Positions 49,490 to 62,468 of a DNA stretch of 64,000 nucleotides are shown here, in pieces. The stretch lies in the NCBI GenBank assembly GCA_002633025.1, contig NMRB01000123.1, forward strand, positions 448,815 through 512,814, in the 5' to 3' direction. Each line of letters begins with the position of its first letter. Positions within the stretch are counted from its first letter, which is position 1. The stretch comes from Notospermus geniculatus (Eukaryota > Nemertea > Pilidiophora > Heteronemertea > Lineidae). A program made the position numbers and the translations under genes. The notes beneath the pieces are model-generated. The model made no database searches. It was not told the origin of the DNA and saw nothing but the letters and a program-made list of their open reading frames with translations.

Positions 49490-49761
49490 AGGGACCATCT
49501 CAAAATTGGTTGATGCCGCAAAAGACTAACCTTGGTTTATAGTCTCTCTCTTGACCCCCTCCCCCCCCCCCTTGAGAGACTAACTTCCGAGGTAAATTGG
49601 CCTCGAGTCTATACCGGTAGGCCTATTTTAACCTCTGAAAAAAGTATATGGGTGATGCAAAAATAAGGCCAAAAGACTAACCGGCCATATCAAAATCCTT
49701 GACCCCCCAGACTAACCGAGGTTAGTCTTTTGCGGCATCAACCAATTTTGAGATGGTCCCT
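49490..49761. mobile_element. MITE with GGGACCATCTCAAAATTGGT ends
   Basis: GGGACCATCTCAAAATTGGT, then TGATGCCGCAAAAGACTAAC, pair with their complements at 49711-49761. A diverged relative with AGGCCGTCTCAAAATTGT ends lies at 62563-62869. The interior has a C run at 49556-49571. Confidence 0.8.
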
Positions 49762-49776
49762 AAGGGAGGTTTGCCT

Positions 49777-50024
49777 TAAGGGCTCCGCAGACTGGCGATT
49801 TTTCGAGCGATTTTCTAGGCGACCGCCCTTGCGACCACAGAGGCGACTGAACATATTTTTAGTTTTTTTAGTTTTTGTTGACTCGTTTGCGACAAATGCT
49901 TATTGGAAGGTCAGTGATGTCGTGGATAACATCACTGATCGACCTCAAAGGTAATTATTGCAGGCGACGTAGTAGTCGCATCGGTAGTCGCCCCTATTTT
50001 AGTCGCCAGTGTGCGGAGCCCTTT
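49777..50024. mobile_element. MITE with AAGGGCTCCGCAGACTGGCG ends
   Basis: AAGGGCTCCGCAGACTGGCG pairs with CGCCAGTGTGCGGAGCCCTT. The inner half carries GGCGAC/GTCGCC words on both sides. It directly follows the previous element, 16 bases apart. Confidence 0.78.
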
Positions 50025-50282
50025 AGGAAATGAAAAGGAAGCAGTCTAGTGTTCAATATCATAAACTAACTGTTTCAATGCACTCATAATTCACTGGCTA
50101 TCATGAACTATTATAGCCGGCTAGTTCAGCACGGGATGATGCTCCATGGCAATAAGCCAGTTACAAACAATGTACCGGAAGGCACGTGCACCTAAAGCTT
50201 TGCACAAATTTGGAAGAGAGCAACATCGCACTGGAAGGCGCAGCGGAGGCGCAGTGACTGGTCCTTGTTGCCCGCCAAGGCG

Positions 50283-50292
50283 CCAAATATGG
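50283..50292 (+). promoter_or_regulatory. CArG box (SRF site), actin 2
   Basis: CCAAATATGG, the same 10 bases and orientation as both actin 1 boxes, 149 bases before the actin 2 ATG. Confidence 0.8.
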
Positions 50293-50334
50293 TCAGAGCT
50301 AGGTCGGTGAAGCTATGACGAGTGCTACCGGCGA

Positions 50335-50370
50335 GTAAAACCATCAGCAGCCGCTGGTCTGCCGTTAGTT
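50335..50370 (+). promoter_or_regulatory. Actin 2 core promoter (TATA-like plus initiator)
   Basis: GTAAAACCATC at 50335 and TTAGTT at 50365-50370 reproduce the spacing of the actin 1 pair. The start would be near 50367, with a leader of about 65 bases. Confidence 0.55.
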
Positions 50371-50389
50371 GCACTCGAACCAAAGGTAG

Positions 50390-52781
<2,392 letters not shown>

Positions 52782-53303
52782 ATGCTCATGATATGTATTA
52801 GCTTCTGGGACGGCGTAAATGAGGACATCAACTAGGTCTGGTATTAACCTGCTGTCCAATGACTTCTACGTCCAAAGCTTCTTTCGTGACACTTAGATCC
52901 TTCAAGTGCCAGGTGGTCGACACTGCCAGACGACTGTTTTCGCTGATACTTGTCAGTCGGTGTTGGCCTCCACGTAGAGCAGGACAAAATTCCAGCCTAC
53001 TGGGATTGAAAAACGAAAAAAATTCGTTTGTCGACGAATTTACCTGTGATAAATCATCAATGTGTTCACAGTTTTCTTTTCGACAGTGATAAAAAATATG
53101 GGAAGTCAGTGGGCATTTTGCATCACCAACCAGACACCTGCAATAATGGAGGTGGTGACGAATATTTTGGCTGGTAATGCAAAATACCCATAAGCAGACG
53201 ACACGACAGATGTTCGTCCGCCTACGTCATATCGGTGGTTGGGAACAGGATGTCATTTTCCTTAGAGATCAACTTTTGTAGCAACGTTTAAATTTGTAAT
53301 ATA

Positions 53304-53309
53304 AATAAA
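53304..53309 (+). promoter_or_regulatory. Likely actin 2 polyadenylation signal
   Basis: AATAAA in an A/T-rich context (TAATATAAATAAAATACAAA), 520 bases after the stop. Confidence 0.55.
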
Positions 53310-53391
53310 ATACAAAATTGTACGAACATGAAGTGCATTCTCGAAGTTTCTTGCCCGGTCATGAGACTCATTTTTCAACCTCGAATGGTCA

Positions 53392-53425
53392 AAGCTTGGA
53401 GGAATTATATAATTCCTCCAAGCTT
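53392..53425. repeat. Perfect 34-base palindrome
   Basis: AAGCTTGGAGGAATTAT is followed directly by its exact complement. The core TTGGAGGAATTATA also forms the palindromes at 25964 and 27438. Confidence 0.9.
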
Positions 53426-54500
53426 CAAAGCTTCATGGAAATGATGCAACTCCCCATCTTGAATATCAAGCACGCATTTGGGGATGCTCCCGCCCTATCC
53501 GACTGCCACGCCCAAACTTTGTGCGTACCGGTAGGGAATATGAAGTACATGTAGTACAGACGCACGGTAGCCCATCCTCTCAAAACAGGGTAGCCCATCC
53601 TCAAAACAGGGTCATTCAGACGCATCTCCTACGTCGCACCTTTCATAAGGGAGAGGCGATGGCCGAGTGAAATGACCCGAGTCTCAGGATGCGGTAGCCA
53701 GGATGAGCCCCCCCCCTTGTACAGTGAAGGTGCCGTGGGTAACCGTTCTGGTTTCCCCAGACACAGCGAACTGACGTTAGACAGCCCCTCAGCTCACTTC
53801 TGGTGAACCACACGCATGATCCTTGGAGAACATAGTACCAATGGTAGTTTTGCAAATTATTTTTCTCCCTGTTGAAACGTTTGTCCGTGTTACCCGCATT
53901 GTTTGGGAAACACTTCAAAGAGATGGACACACATGTGCATTTGTGTGTGTCCTCTTATTCCATCAGTCTATTGTGAGGGAAACACTGGCAGACGAGGAAC
54001 AACTACACATGTTACACCAGAAATATATTCATACGTTTCACCATGTTTAGTCCATGGCAAAGTAAATCCTTTATATGATTGGGACAAACACAGTTTGATC
54101 TTGATTGATGAAAACAGATCCAAGATACCAGTCATGAAATGACAGGGAAGTAGATCAACACCATTTTGGATGAAAACTTCCAACCCTACATGTAACTAAT
54201 TGAGTTTACCACAGCCTACTAGCTTAAATGAAACAAGTCAGATATGTTCATAAATATCTGTTTTATTCTGAAAACATTTCATGAAATCACATTAAAGACA
54301 AGATGTGCAGATGGGATCTTTTTCTTTTTGACCCTGAGAGTTACATCAGAAGGATGCAAGGACTGACTATCGAGATGAGAGGGACTTCAAAATGTATCAA
54401 GGATGGTTTATCCATCCTGAGACCAGGTGGACCACTGTCATAATTCACCTGTGCAAGACCTCCGAGGGTATGGTAACGGAAAGCATCAGTTTTTTACAAA

Positions 54501-54805
54501 TGATTGTCGACTGGCAAAAGTGGCACCATCTAGTATTGGAGTGCAAAATCAATATGTGACCCGCTTTGACCAAAGCAGACGCAATTTGCTCTTAGCTTGG
54601 CAGGTTGAGACCAAATGTTTGTCAGTTTCAGTATTGTCTGTCTATTACGAAATCTGAAACAATCTATTTCTTCCATTCTCTCCTGGTGTCATCTTAGTTC
54701 GTTGCGGCTCACCTTCTGAGCGACATGCGTCTGCTTTTGTCACAAGTGATTGTCACCTGGCAAAAGTGGCACCATCTAGTGTTAGAGTGGAAAATCAATA
54801 AGTGA
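54501..54805. repeat. TIR element flanked by a 58-base direct repeat
   Basis: TGATTGTCGACTGGCAAAAG...AAAATCAATA at 54501-54558 recurs at 54748-54805 with few changes. Between them is an element beginning TGTGACCCGCTTTG, with AGCAGACGCAATTT near the left and GACATGCGTCTGCTTTTGTC near the right. Its interior matches 61561-61756. Confidence 0.65.
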
Positions 54806-54866
54806 TGTTCACTCAGTGGATACAAAGACCAGCAGGAGGTTGTGTTGAACCTAGTTTGTTCAAACA

Positions 54867-57800
54867 TCAATTTGTCATTGGAAGAAATGACATAATCACA
54901 GATGCGAACATAAAAGCTATAATGATATTGACAAGATATCTCATGATGAATGATTGTTCCTTCTTCTCTTTCTTGCCATGCCCCAGACTCTTGAAATGTT
55001 GAACGACCTCATCAAGTCTGTTCTGAACTGTAGGACTGTAGCCGAGATCACGAGCAGCCTTTTCTATGCTGAAGTAGTGGGTAACACCTGTCTTGTATAC
55101 CTGCAAGGAGGAGGATCAAGCTGACGAAAGAAGGGCTGCCAGAGTGGTGCAGGGGAATCATCTAATGCCCTCAACCTCTGTGGCAGGAGCGGATCCAAGA
55201 TTTCGGAAAAGAAGGGGCACACTGTGCTAGAAACATTGAAATCTGCAGAGAATTTCAATGATTTGCTCCAAATTTCAGAATTTCACAGTTGATTTTACAG
55301 ATTTGTTGGCCGAAGGGAGGGCCCCCCCCCCCCGATTCGCGCCTGTGTGGTCCCAGCTTCAATTCCAGGCTGGACCCAATTCTTATGTGACAGAGTGGCA
55401 ACTCTCCGCTCTCCGTCTCCTTGGGGTTCTGGTTTCCTCCTACATTACATACAAATCGCCAAACTTGCACAGTGCAGTTCTGCTTCAAACTACACTCTGG
55501 TAACATTTTTGGCTGAAACACAGCCAACATGAATGGTTGTATGGTGTTTTTCAGATAGATCTGGCCAAAGGTACTTGGCTGACCTCTTGTCACTAAACTG
55601 TAATGGTGTGATCACAAATAAGAATGTTGCACACCCCTCAGTTGACAGCCAGTGCCAGGGCTGACTGGCTTGAGCTGACACCCTGAAAGCTTTTGTTTAC
55701 GCCAACCCTTCGGATAATCCAGTATTGTTGTGCAACAAGCAACACTATCTTTGGTAAATGTGATCTGGTCACATTCCTCAGTTCAACTACGTACCTTTGG
55801 CCAGAACGATATGAAAAACACATTGGCATAGGCCTATCCTAGGCCCTACCTACCTCAGTTTTTGTCAACAAAGGTTGAAAATTGCAGACTTGACCAATAA
55901 TGGAATGCATGAATTCTGCGATGACTGCTGCAAAGAGAAGAATAAAATGCTGATCTTATGAACAACCCACACCACCACCGCCGCCACTCAGGCCGCTGGT
56001 AACAGAAATTACAAGGTAGGCCTAAGTTCACTGAGTTTTATATGTACGGTACTATGTACTGTTAGTACCTACTAGTAGTAGGCTACTAGTATTCGATTAC
56101 TTTGATTGGATAGACAGGTCGCTTGGAACATGTCAAATGTACAGCATGACATTTACCACTTTAGATGCCGGGGGTAGCAACTGACGGTACAGGTGTTACA
56201 TCTGCCAGTGTTTCTGTGTATCAGTGTGTCCCTTTATTGTTTTGGAAACACAGGCAGATAGATTGACATGTTTCTCTGTGTGTGCCCTAGTCAAGTTGCA
56301 GCTTATTCCATCAGACAATACGAAGGGAACAACAGATGGGGAACACAGATAAACCTTACACTGGTTCTCAATAATTTAAACTGGCGATAGGTGGCAGCAG
56401 CTGACAGTGATATGGAAATCAATCTCCAATCACACGGACACACTCTCCAACCTTTCCCATGCATGCGTGCGGTCGGCCGCTAGGTGGCAGCAGCTGACGG
56501 CCTTGATTGAATTCAATCTCCAAACACACGGACACACTCTCCAACCTTTCCCACCTATGTGTGCAGTGGCAGCGAAAATGATAGTGTCGATGATGGGTGC
56601 TTGGTGGCAGCTGACGATACTGTTGAGGCCATCTGCTGCCACCTATCGCCTACCATTGTCACATTGTCGGGTGGAACTTGCACACATGCGTTGGTATTAA
56701 GGTTGGAGCGTTTGTCCGCATGTGTGGAGATTGAATAGAATCATTAGCTGCTGCCACCTTAGCGCCAGGAGGCTATCGGGCAACAGCACCATCAGCTGCT
56801 GCCCTCTTGTGTCTAACGTTGACATTATCATCCGAATGCAACGTGCACGTATGTGCCGGTAAGGTTGGAGAGTTTGTTCGTGTATTTGAGATTGAAATCT
56901 GTCCATATATCGACAGCTGCTGCCACCTAGTGCCTGGAGTTAACTTTATTGAGAACTGACACACAGTGCTCAAGTAGGACATTTGAAGAGGAAATGGTAT
57001 ATTCATCACCAGTATCTCCTAGTCATCACTGTCAGCTGCTGCCACCTACTGCCTAGCATCCTGACATCACAGGAAAAACATTGTCGTTCGGCATGGTTGT
57101 TTCAGAGGAATTGATTCAAATTGTGCAAAACTACAGATTTCAAGCGTGAAATTACATTCTTCTGTATCATCTCTTCCTACATGTCTTTTCTCAGTCTATA
57201 TCCAGTCTACATGAACCTCTCTATATATAAATCCATACGTACCGATGAAGTATATCAATTTGAGAGGTAGATTGACAAATGGTCCACTGTACCCTAAACC
57301 CTCTGCTAGAGGTCTGAAGAACTCAAAAGTGTTGATTGGCTTGTTGTCCGATATGAAGTAAGCTTGACCAGCCTGAAAAACAAGACAAAATTGAACGATG
57401 CTGCAAAACACACCCCAGTTTGGAAATGTCTAGCAGTCAGAAGGTCCCGGTTCGAATTCCACATGGCGTGAGACTTTGGGCAAGTCTCTTTGCCTCACTG
57501 GCCTCTCTCCACCCAGGTGTAGGCTATAAATGGGTCCCAGTCAGAAAAGCTCAGATTGTAGTGCTGAATGAGCAGCTCATCAGAGTTCTTTAAAGTGTAA
57601 AGTCGGATGACACCTCCACCGTTGTTGATATCAGACTATAAACCCAAACTTTAACTTTTACAATCTTGATTCTCACTGCACCAAGATCCAGATGTTGGCA
57701 ATGTAGTTCAGTTCCATTATCTCTTAAAAGATGGCAGCATTCATGAGCTACCGTACCAGAAGAATGTGTTGTTTTTGAATTCAACTCCATATCAAAAGCC

Positions 57801-60800
57801 TTTAGAGTGAATTGTGTGTGTTTCTAATTCAGCCGCATGTGGGGGACCTCAAGAGTGGACATGGTGCCTGAGAGTGGACACCTCTATACTTAACAGGCCT
57901 AATCACTGAAAGAATTTTCCACAGCTGAAAAATACTATGTGAAACTGAAAGAAACTGCCAAATCATACCGCCACTTTGTTCTTCTGTTCACTCAATGCCT
58001 CCCCAGCCAGTATCTGTGCCTGGACTAGATTATCAATGTGGAGGTAATCTGTGATGGGATCAGAGCCGTAACTGAAGGCCATGAGGCCTTTCTCGAGGTA
58101 GGACTGAAAAGAATAAGAAGTTTATAAAGTTCAGTCAAAGAATACCTCAAGATTCAGGGGCGGATCCAGAATCATGGGAAAGAGGGGAAAACCTCGCTCA
58201 AATTTTATCATCTTTTCAAAATTTCAAAATTTCCCGGTCAATTTTAAAGATTTTCCACAAAATAGAGCGGGCAGGGGCGGGAGTGCCCCCCTTGGATCTG
58301 CGTGTGAGATTCAACATTGCAAAAGTCAACTGCTGCTAAATCATGGTAAGACAACGACGCCATCGATGTCACCGAATTTTGAAAAATGAGATTATAGGCT
58401 TACAACTATTCTAGGGAGATGCCTCTCCTCAGCTGGACCATAAACCCCAGCCAATCTGAGCGCACATGTTGAAAGAATCCCTCCACCTTCAACTGACGAA
58501 CCATTGGCCGCCACGATGGCCATCTCTGCGATAGCTTTAGTTCGGGAGTAGTGATCCGGATGCTGGAAAGACAAAAGTGATATATAACTCAACAACAACC
58601 GATGCGTTGACTAATATCAGTTGACACTGGCGGGGAGCTTTACCAGGCATGACGCCATTCCAATTGTCCACGGCGAAAAACCAAGTCCCAAATGGTAATT
58701 AACATCCTGACACCACAGAAATATTCTCCCTCGTGGAAAGAAAGAAATGGTATACTGTGTATTTTAACGTCCTGTTGGCGTCCACTCTCAATCTGGCCTC
58801 AGTCCAGACAAGGTGTCACCCGATATATCATTTTCATCCTTCCTAATCAGACGCTAATTGCCCCCAGAGATAATTGATGAATTAACGAAATGAAATTATG
58901 CAATTTATGTCACGAAAAATCTTTTCTCTGCCCAAATTGTGAAAGCATAAAATTGGATGCATATCACTGGAAATTGAAAACATCGCTGGGGATTCTTTCC
59001 CATGGTATCATCTTGTCAGACATGTTGACACCATCGGATACAACTATGCGGCATGCATTATCTCCAGGGAAAGAAAACAATTAGCTACAAAGCATCATTA
59101 CGCCAAAATACAGAACTGTAATGACCATCTGACCAAAGATTATAAAGTGACCTTGAAAAGTGAACAAATAGCACTAAAAAAGGTCTGTTTGCTTCACTTC
59201 TCTTACACTCTTAATAAGGGAGTAAGAAATAAAAGTGGAAAATACAAAGTGGGAAATTTTGGAATTTTGTGTGGATTTTTCAATTTCCCAAAATGGGGGA
59301 AATTTTTTTCCCATTTTGAGAAATATCGCCTGAAAAATCAAACAAAATGTCATGTCATTTTAAGAAAATTTCTCAAAATGGGAAAAAAATTCTTACAATT
59401 TGAGAAATTGAAAAATTCGTGCAAAATTCCAAAATTTCCCCACTTCTTTTCTCCACCTTTATTTCTTACTCTGTTTCATATCTTGTTTGGCATTTTGTTG
59501 TCAAGTGAATTGCTAAAAAAGTAAAGCACTCAATCCCTCCCCCTATGAGACATAATGAGGGATCATCTGGACTTGGGCGAAACTTTTAGTCACCGTCGAA
59601 GTAAGAAATGAAAATTTTAATTGCTGAACTTTTTCATCACACGGATGCATTGCTCATACCCATCCATCATGCATCACGCAGAGTAATCTAGATGGATGGA
59701 GTTTGATCAGTGACCTCAGATATTGCCCGCTCTTGGTGTCCAGAAGAGAGGACTTTGTGACATTAAACACTGAACAGCTTTAGTTTAAAACTTGCAAACT
59801 TTGACCCTTGTCAAAATTGATGATCAAATCACAGTATTGTACAAAATTCATGTCAGAATACCCACAGCTTACTCCTGAAGTTTTTGGTAGATCTATAACA
59901 CATTAGTACCAGTAAAAATTGTGAAATTCTATGGAAAATGGTATATAAATTATGTTCAAGGGTGAATCATCCTCTCATTAATCATGTGTACATACTTCTT
60001 TCTGACAGGGAATGTTTCAAATCATTATGATAAGTCACCGATTTTAATTTCATTAACGCAAACTATATGCATTTCTGCAGACCTCTGAAGATGAGAATTG
60101 AAGAAGTTTAGACCTTAACCTGTTCACTACCAAGTCCAAGCAGACATTTTCTCCTAGTCAATCAGTTCTAGAGAATTTGAAGAAAAGTTTCTTATCTCCC
60201 TTTTCTGAAGGATATTTCTTGAAGTGTTTTTTTCAAGATTTCCACCTCAGATGCTGAAAATGGTGGTATTTTAAGATTGCCTGATGATCAAGCTGGGACA
60301 GAAGAGGTTAACACCTACAGGAACCTTAGACATTTGCTGATATTCATAAGAGCTAGCGAATGCTTTTTACTTCATGTTTTGTGGTACATTTACATTGGAC
60401 CTCGCTTTGCAAATCTTAAGTAAAAGCATTTGCTAACTTTTATGAATACCAGCTGGTATTCATAGAAGCTAGCAAATGCTTTTACTTCAAGTTTTGTAGT
60501 ACATTTAGGTACATTAATTGGACCTTGCTGTGCAAATCTTTAAGTAAAAGCATTTGTTAACTTTTATGAATACCAGCCAATGGTATATGAATAAAGACTA
60601 GTGAAAGCTTTTACTTGAATTTTGCAAAACAAATGCACAAGGCAGTGCTGTACAAATGTGAAGTAAAAGCCTTTGCTAGTCTTTATTCATATGACCCAAT
60701 ATCATGCTGACTACTTGACCACTGTGGTTCCATTCATGAATAGCAATGAAATAATCCAGCATCAGACAACATGACAAATAAATTCTAACTATCAAATCAC

Positions 60801-62468
60801 ATCAGAGAATTTCAATCTCGCGGCTTTTAAAATTCCTAAAATCTCATACTATAATAATCATGCCAGTGGTCAGTGACATTAAAGGCTTAACGAATTGATA
60901 AAATGCAGACGTCATAATCCAGAGTATGCCAGTGTGTTGTCAAAATAAAATCTCCCAACCAATAGCCAGCTCAACCAATGACCAATAAGACTTAAATTAA
61001 TCACTTTAATCAAAATGATAACAACTTCTTTGAAACCGAGGATGAATAGGTCAACTGTAATCCAGCATCTTTGCATGGTCGTATGAAATTTCCAATTTAG
61101 ATGTCCAGTGACTTCTGTATCTGCACTGTCCAACACTAAGCCTTTTAATTAAAAAGATAACAACTTTTAGGTGACCCCGGTAGCAGAGGTCAGAGTAGAA
61201 AACTGTCAATCTGTCTTCGGATATACCCAATTTGAATAGTACAGGAAGCAATACTCATCCTCATCCATGCCCCTCTAAACGCACTATACCGGTACACAAA
61301 TGAGTGACGTGTACACTAAACGCTTCCTCTTTAAATATGCAGAACAGGTTGTTTTTTATGATAGTGCCATCAAATTATCATGGGAGCAATAATGAAAGTA
61401 AATGAGGGGTCCCTGAACTTATGAGTAAACTCATGAAGGTTAGCACACACCACTCACCAATGATTATATCCATAGTTGTAATTGATCATGCCAGTGAGCT
61501 TGCTCTGCATACCATAAGCTACACTGGTGCCGGGACGACAATGAAGGAAGTTTGAGGGAAATATGTGACCCGTGCCATCAATATGAGTCGGAATACGCAG
61601 AGAAGAAGATCCAAAGTGCACCAACGGATTTTTGATTTCAGTATCGTCTGGCCATTATGAAATTGACTCTGTCAATTTCTGTAACTGTTCTCTGGCGTCA
61701 TCTTGAGTCTTCTTTCCGGTGCATTCCGAGTCATTTTGCAGGCACGGGTCACATATGTGCAGGAATTCCAAACCCAGGTGAAATCTTGTTCATAGTTCGA
61801 TTTGTGGAGGACAGATGAGCCATAAATCGTTTTATTCCAAACAAAAGTTTGAAGACAACTGCAATTTTTGGGCCACCTAAAGATTGGGCATCAGCTGGGA
61901 GCATTCCAATTTCCGCCTTTTAGTTGATATGTCAACAAATGGTCTTTCAATAGCTGCTGGGAGACACATGCAGAGAACAAAAGCAGCATCACCACTTCCA
62001 GAACATCCTATTACCACAAACACGCGAGACTGCAACAAGTCAATTACAAAGACAAGTAAATTAAACCAACCATGCTGAACCTCACGAATCTTCAACTTCT
62101 TCCTCCATAAGAGTTTAACTGCATGGGGATGTCACCAAGTCTAATTAAATTCTTAATAGCATCATGAAGGAGTTTGTTCGTGTTGATTTGAAAATATTCT
62201 GATAAAAATTTTCATTTAGGAATTATTGATGTTGGGAAGTTTGGTGGTTTTCTCAGAAGAATGGAACTTCTGGTACACTGGAACACTGGACTGTTCCTTG
62301 TCTCGAGAATGACCGACCAATTTTCTGTTTCCGAGAAGTTCTCCATACTTACTTTGTCAAGAGGTAGATAAGGAAGGGATTCATCACCATTTCTGATCTC
62401 TTGGCCACCGAAGACAACATTATAAGTACTTGTGTAAACTAAGCGAGTGACACCATTCTCTTGGCAAG
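54867..62468 (-). CDS. SDR42E1: SDR42E-type short-chain dehydrogenase, six 3' exons
   Basis: Exons in transcript order: 62353-62468, 58404-58562, 57969-58103, 57243-57372, 55854-55927, 54867-55100 (stop TGA). They keep frame and match SDR42E1/E2: [20 protein letters not shown], the catalytic YSRTK (Tyr-X3-Lys) at the start of the second exon here, [80 protein letters not shown]. The C-terminus has a hydrophobic helix ([19 protein letters not shown]), suggesting a tail-anchored ER membrane protein. The family is extended SDRs related to 3-beta-hydroxysteroid dehydrogenases; the substrate is not known from sequence. The Rossmann GxxGxxG exons are beyond 64000. E1 and E2 cannot be told apart here. 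The introns are large and repeat-rich. Confidence 0.92.
55184..55344. mobile_element. hAT-like element (CAGGGGCGGATCC family) in an SDR42E intron
   Basis: It starts CAGGAGCGGATCCAAGATTT; the right end is degenerate after a C run (55319-55333). The word GAAATCTGCAGAGAATTTCA and GCTCCAAATTTCAGAATTTC inside also occur, inverted, near 17850-17905 in an ERCC6 intron. Confidence 0.5.
56386..57060. repeat. Array of alternating-orientation CAGCTG/CACCT modules
   Basis: Two forward units (about 56386-56475, 56478-56575) carry AGGTGGCAGCAGCTGAC, CAATCTCCAA, ACACGGACACACTCTCCAAC and CTTTCCCA. Two reverse units (about 56665-56765, 56840-56935) carry the complements (AAGGTTGGAG, GGAGATTGAA, AGCTGCTGCCACCT). 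Extra copies of GCAGCTGAC or GCTGCTGCCACCT are at 56594, 56632, 56788 and 57030. It lies in the SDR42E intron between exons 55854-55927 and 57243-57372. Confidence 0.75.
57425..57660 (+). mobile_element. tRNA-derived SINE, second copy of the 557-845 family
   Basis: The B-box-like GGTTCGAATTCC (57449-57460) is followed by GACTTTGGGCAAGTCTCTTT and the same 3' body as the 557-845 copy. Here the A-box half is truncated. Confidence 0.72.
58155..58303. mobile_element. hAT-like element (CAGGGGCGGATCC family)
   Basis: It begins CAGGGGCGGATCCAGAATCA and ends near CCCCCCTTGGATCTGCG. The interior is A/T rich. Intronic in SDR42E. Confidence 0.6.
59221..59470. mobile_element. Foldback element with AGTAAGAAATAAA ends
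   Basis: AGTAAGAAATAAAAGTGG and its complement at 59455-59470 continue into GGGAAATTTTGGAATTTTG and TTTCTCAAAATGGG arms. The whole 250 bases fold into one hairpin. Confidence 0.82.
60116..60311. mobile_element. Possible piggyBac-like MITE
   Basis: TTAACCTGTTCACTACC at the left and GGGACAGAAGAGGTTAA at the right are imperfect inverted ends bounded by TTAA. Confidence 0.45.
60340..60693. repeat. Three consecutive long hairpins
   Basis: Units 60340-60450, 60452-60575 and 60580-60693 each fold on themselves: TATTCATAGAAGCTAGC with GCTAACTTTTATGAATA in the first two, TATGAATAAAGACTAG with CTAGTCTTTATTCATA in the third. Arms share AGCAAATGCTTTTACTT and AAGTAAAAGCATTTGC. The first two are close copies, the third diverged. 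Confidence 0.82.
61561..61756. mobile_element. MITE with ATATGTGACCCGTGCC ends
   Basis: ATATGTGACCCGTGCC and GGCACGGGTCACATAT are exact inverted ends. The interior GGCGTCATCTTGAGTC and TTCAGTATCGTCTGGCCATT is shared with the element at 54552. Confidence 0.8.

Larger units (their letters stand above)
48566..50282. other. Spacer between the two actin genes
   Basis: The first ~690 bases are the actin 1 3' UTR and flank (ATTAAA at 49249-49254 is a candidate poly(A) signal). Two foldback elements follow (49490-49761, 49777-50024). No gene is seen. Confidence 0.6.
52782..54866. other. Intergenic region between actin 2 and SDR42E
   Basis: The actin 2 3' UTR (to about 53325), a perfect palindrome at 53392-53425 and a repeat-flanked MITE at 54501-54805 are the identifiable contents. 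The genes converge here. No further gene is supported. Confidence 0.6.
58563..62352. other. Large SDR42E intron
   Basis: 3.8 kb without coding sequence that I can support. It holds a long foldback (59221-59470), a piggyBac-like MITE (60116-60311), three consecutive hairpins (60340-60693) and a TGTGACCCG MITE (61561-61756). Confidence 0.65.

Noticed and set aside
59147-59524. A 125-codon frame in the SDR42E intron
   Set aside because: It reads through a foldback element (59221-59470) rich in GGGAAATTT words and has no domain.
60340-60693. A CRISPR-like array
   Set aside because: The repeats are long hairpins without uniform spacers, and the DNA is from an animal nucleus.
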